6,592 nucleotides of DNA from Dehalococcoidia bacterium UBA6808 (lineage in GTDB: Bacteria > Chloroflexota > Dehalococcoidia > GIF9 > UBA5629), in NCBI GenBank assembly GCA_002452695.1, contig DKFA01000080.1, positions 1-6,592 on the forward strand. Direction: 5' to 3'. Both the position numbers and the translations under genes were made by a program. This document shows positions 5,871 through 6,592 of the stretch, in pieces (within the stretch, counting starts at the first letter, position 1; every line of letters starts with the position of its first letter). A model generated the notes under the pieces. It ran no database searches. It saw only the letters and a list, made by a program, of their open reading frames with translations, and was not told the origin of the DNA.

Positions 5871-5918
5871 TAAGCTGTGTGAACTGCATTAAGAATAAGA
5901 TAGAGGAAGGACTTCAAG

Positions 5919-6592
5919 ATGGCCAAGATTGACTGGAAGCTGACCGGTAAGGTAGCGCTCATGACGATGGACCAGGGCGATAACAAGCTTAATACGGATA
6001 TGGTCCGGTCGTTGCTGAATGCGCTCGAGGCCGTCGAAAAGCAGACCGAAGCCACAGCGCTGGTGGTGAATTCGGGCCATACCCATATCTGGACCAACGG
6101 CTTCGATATCGACTGGATACTGGCTTGTATTGAAAAGGGAGACAGGGCGGTAGCCAGGGAGTTTCTGGTGGCCGACCTGTCGCTGCGCAAGAGGCTGCTT
6201 ACCTACCCGATGATCACGGTAGCTGCCTTGAACGGGCACTGTTTCGGTGGTGGGGCCGTGCTTTCCTGCTGCTTTGATTTCCGCTTTATGCGATCCGACC
6301 GTGGTTTTTTCTGCATCCCTGTGGTAGACAGGCAGGTTCCCATACTTCCCAGCACACGGGCACTGCTGACTTCTGTTTTGCCGGTTGATGTTTACCGGGA
6401 TCTGATATTGACCGGCAGGCGCCTGACAGGCCTTGAATGTGTTGATAGGCGCGTAGTCGCAGCCGCTTATAACAACGATGAGTTAATGGAAAAGGTTGTG
6501 GCCTACACCGAGGGATTGAATAAACCGAGGAGTATAGTCGGCCAAATGAAAAAGGTGATGAATGCCCCTGTCGTTGAACTGATCGAGAAAGA
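5919..6592 (+). CDS. Enoyl-CoA hydratase/isomerase (crotonase) family protein, 3' end outside window
   Basis: The first 224 residues of a crotonase-fold protein; the frame is open to the window edge, and the family is usually 230-270 residues, so little is missing. The ATG at 5919 follows GAGGAAGG (5903-5910) at good spacing, 48 bases after the mutase small subunit, so it is likely the third gene of the operon. Both oxyanion-hole regions are recognisable: WTNGFDIDW (58-66) and ALNGHCFGGGAVLSCCFDF (103-121). The FRFMRSDRGFFCIP segment (121-134) most resembles the delta3-delta2-enoyl-CoA isomerase branch. The two positions that hold catalytic Glu in crotonase are Val here (Val114 in GGGAVL; Val135 in FCIPVVD, where isomerase relatives have PE). 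It should bind an acyl-CoA, but the reaction is uncertain: an unusual hydratase/isomerase, a thioesterase- or decarboxylase-like member, or a non-catalytic protein. Confidence 0.85.
   Translation, partial: MAKIDWKLTGKVALMTMDQGDNKLNTDMVRSLLNALEAVEKQTEATALVVNSGHTHIWTNGFDIDWILACIEKGDRAVAREFLVADLSLRKRLLTYPMITVAALNGHCFGGGAVLSCCFDFRFMRSDRGFFCIPVVDRQVPILPSTRALLTSVLPVDVYRDLILTGRRLTGLECVDRRVVAAAYNNDELMEKVVAYTEGLNKPRSIVGQMKKVMNAPVVELIEK

Overview
The window looks like a bacterial chromosome segment, probably from an anaerobe. The pointers are a split coenzyme-B12-dependent methylmalonyl-CoA mutase, a DsrE-type sulfur protein under an ArsR-type regulator, and a crotonase-fold acyl-CoA gene. Such combinations are familiar from syntrophic or sulfur-metabolising Firmicutes, Desulfobacterota and Chloroflexota, but nothing here fixes the phylum. 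TGA serves as a genuine stop codon in several genes, and ATG, GTG and TTG starts all occur.

Layout. (1) Positions 1-645 hold the 3' part of a decayed, frameshifted IS transposase, with a short pentanucleotide tandem repeat, and its trailing flank. (2) Positions 646-950 on the minus strand are a decay zone. It has a 59-codon remnant of a TauE/SafE-type membrane transporter, apparently with an internal deletion and a lost C-terminus, and just upstream of it the tail of another small reading frame interrupted by a TGA. (3) Positions 1070-3607 on the plus strand form a compact unit: a promoter with an extended -10, an operator-like palindrome, an ArsR-family repressor, a DsrE-family protein, and an ABC-2 type ATPase and permease that overlap by ATGA. 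(4) Positions 3608-3794 are intergenic and carry a good sigma70-like promoter. (5) Positions 3795-6592 are an acyl-CoA operon: the large (catalytic) and small (B12-binding) subunits of methylmalonyl-CoA mutase, then an enoyl-CoA hydratase/isomerase-family gene that runs off the window.

How the genes may work together. The ArsR-DsrE-ABC unit lies next to the remains of a divergent TauE/SafE gene. This suggests a sulfur-responsive (sulfide, polysulfide or sulfite) or thiol/metal-responsive locus in which one repressor once controlled both directions; the divergent arm has since decayed, possibly along with the IS insertion. The MCM operon interconverts (R)-methylmalonyl-CoA and succinyl-CoA, as in propionate oxidation or formation. 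Its third gene has a crotonase fold but lacks both usual catalytic glutamates. I see no CRISPR array, tRNA, rRNA or riboswitch.
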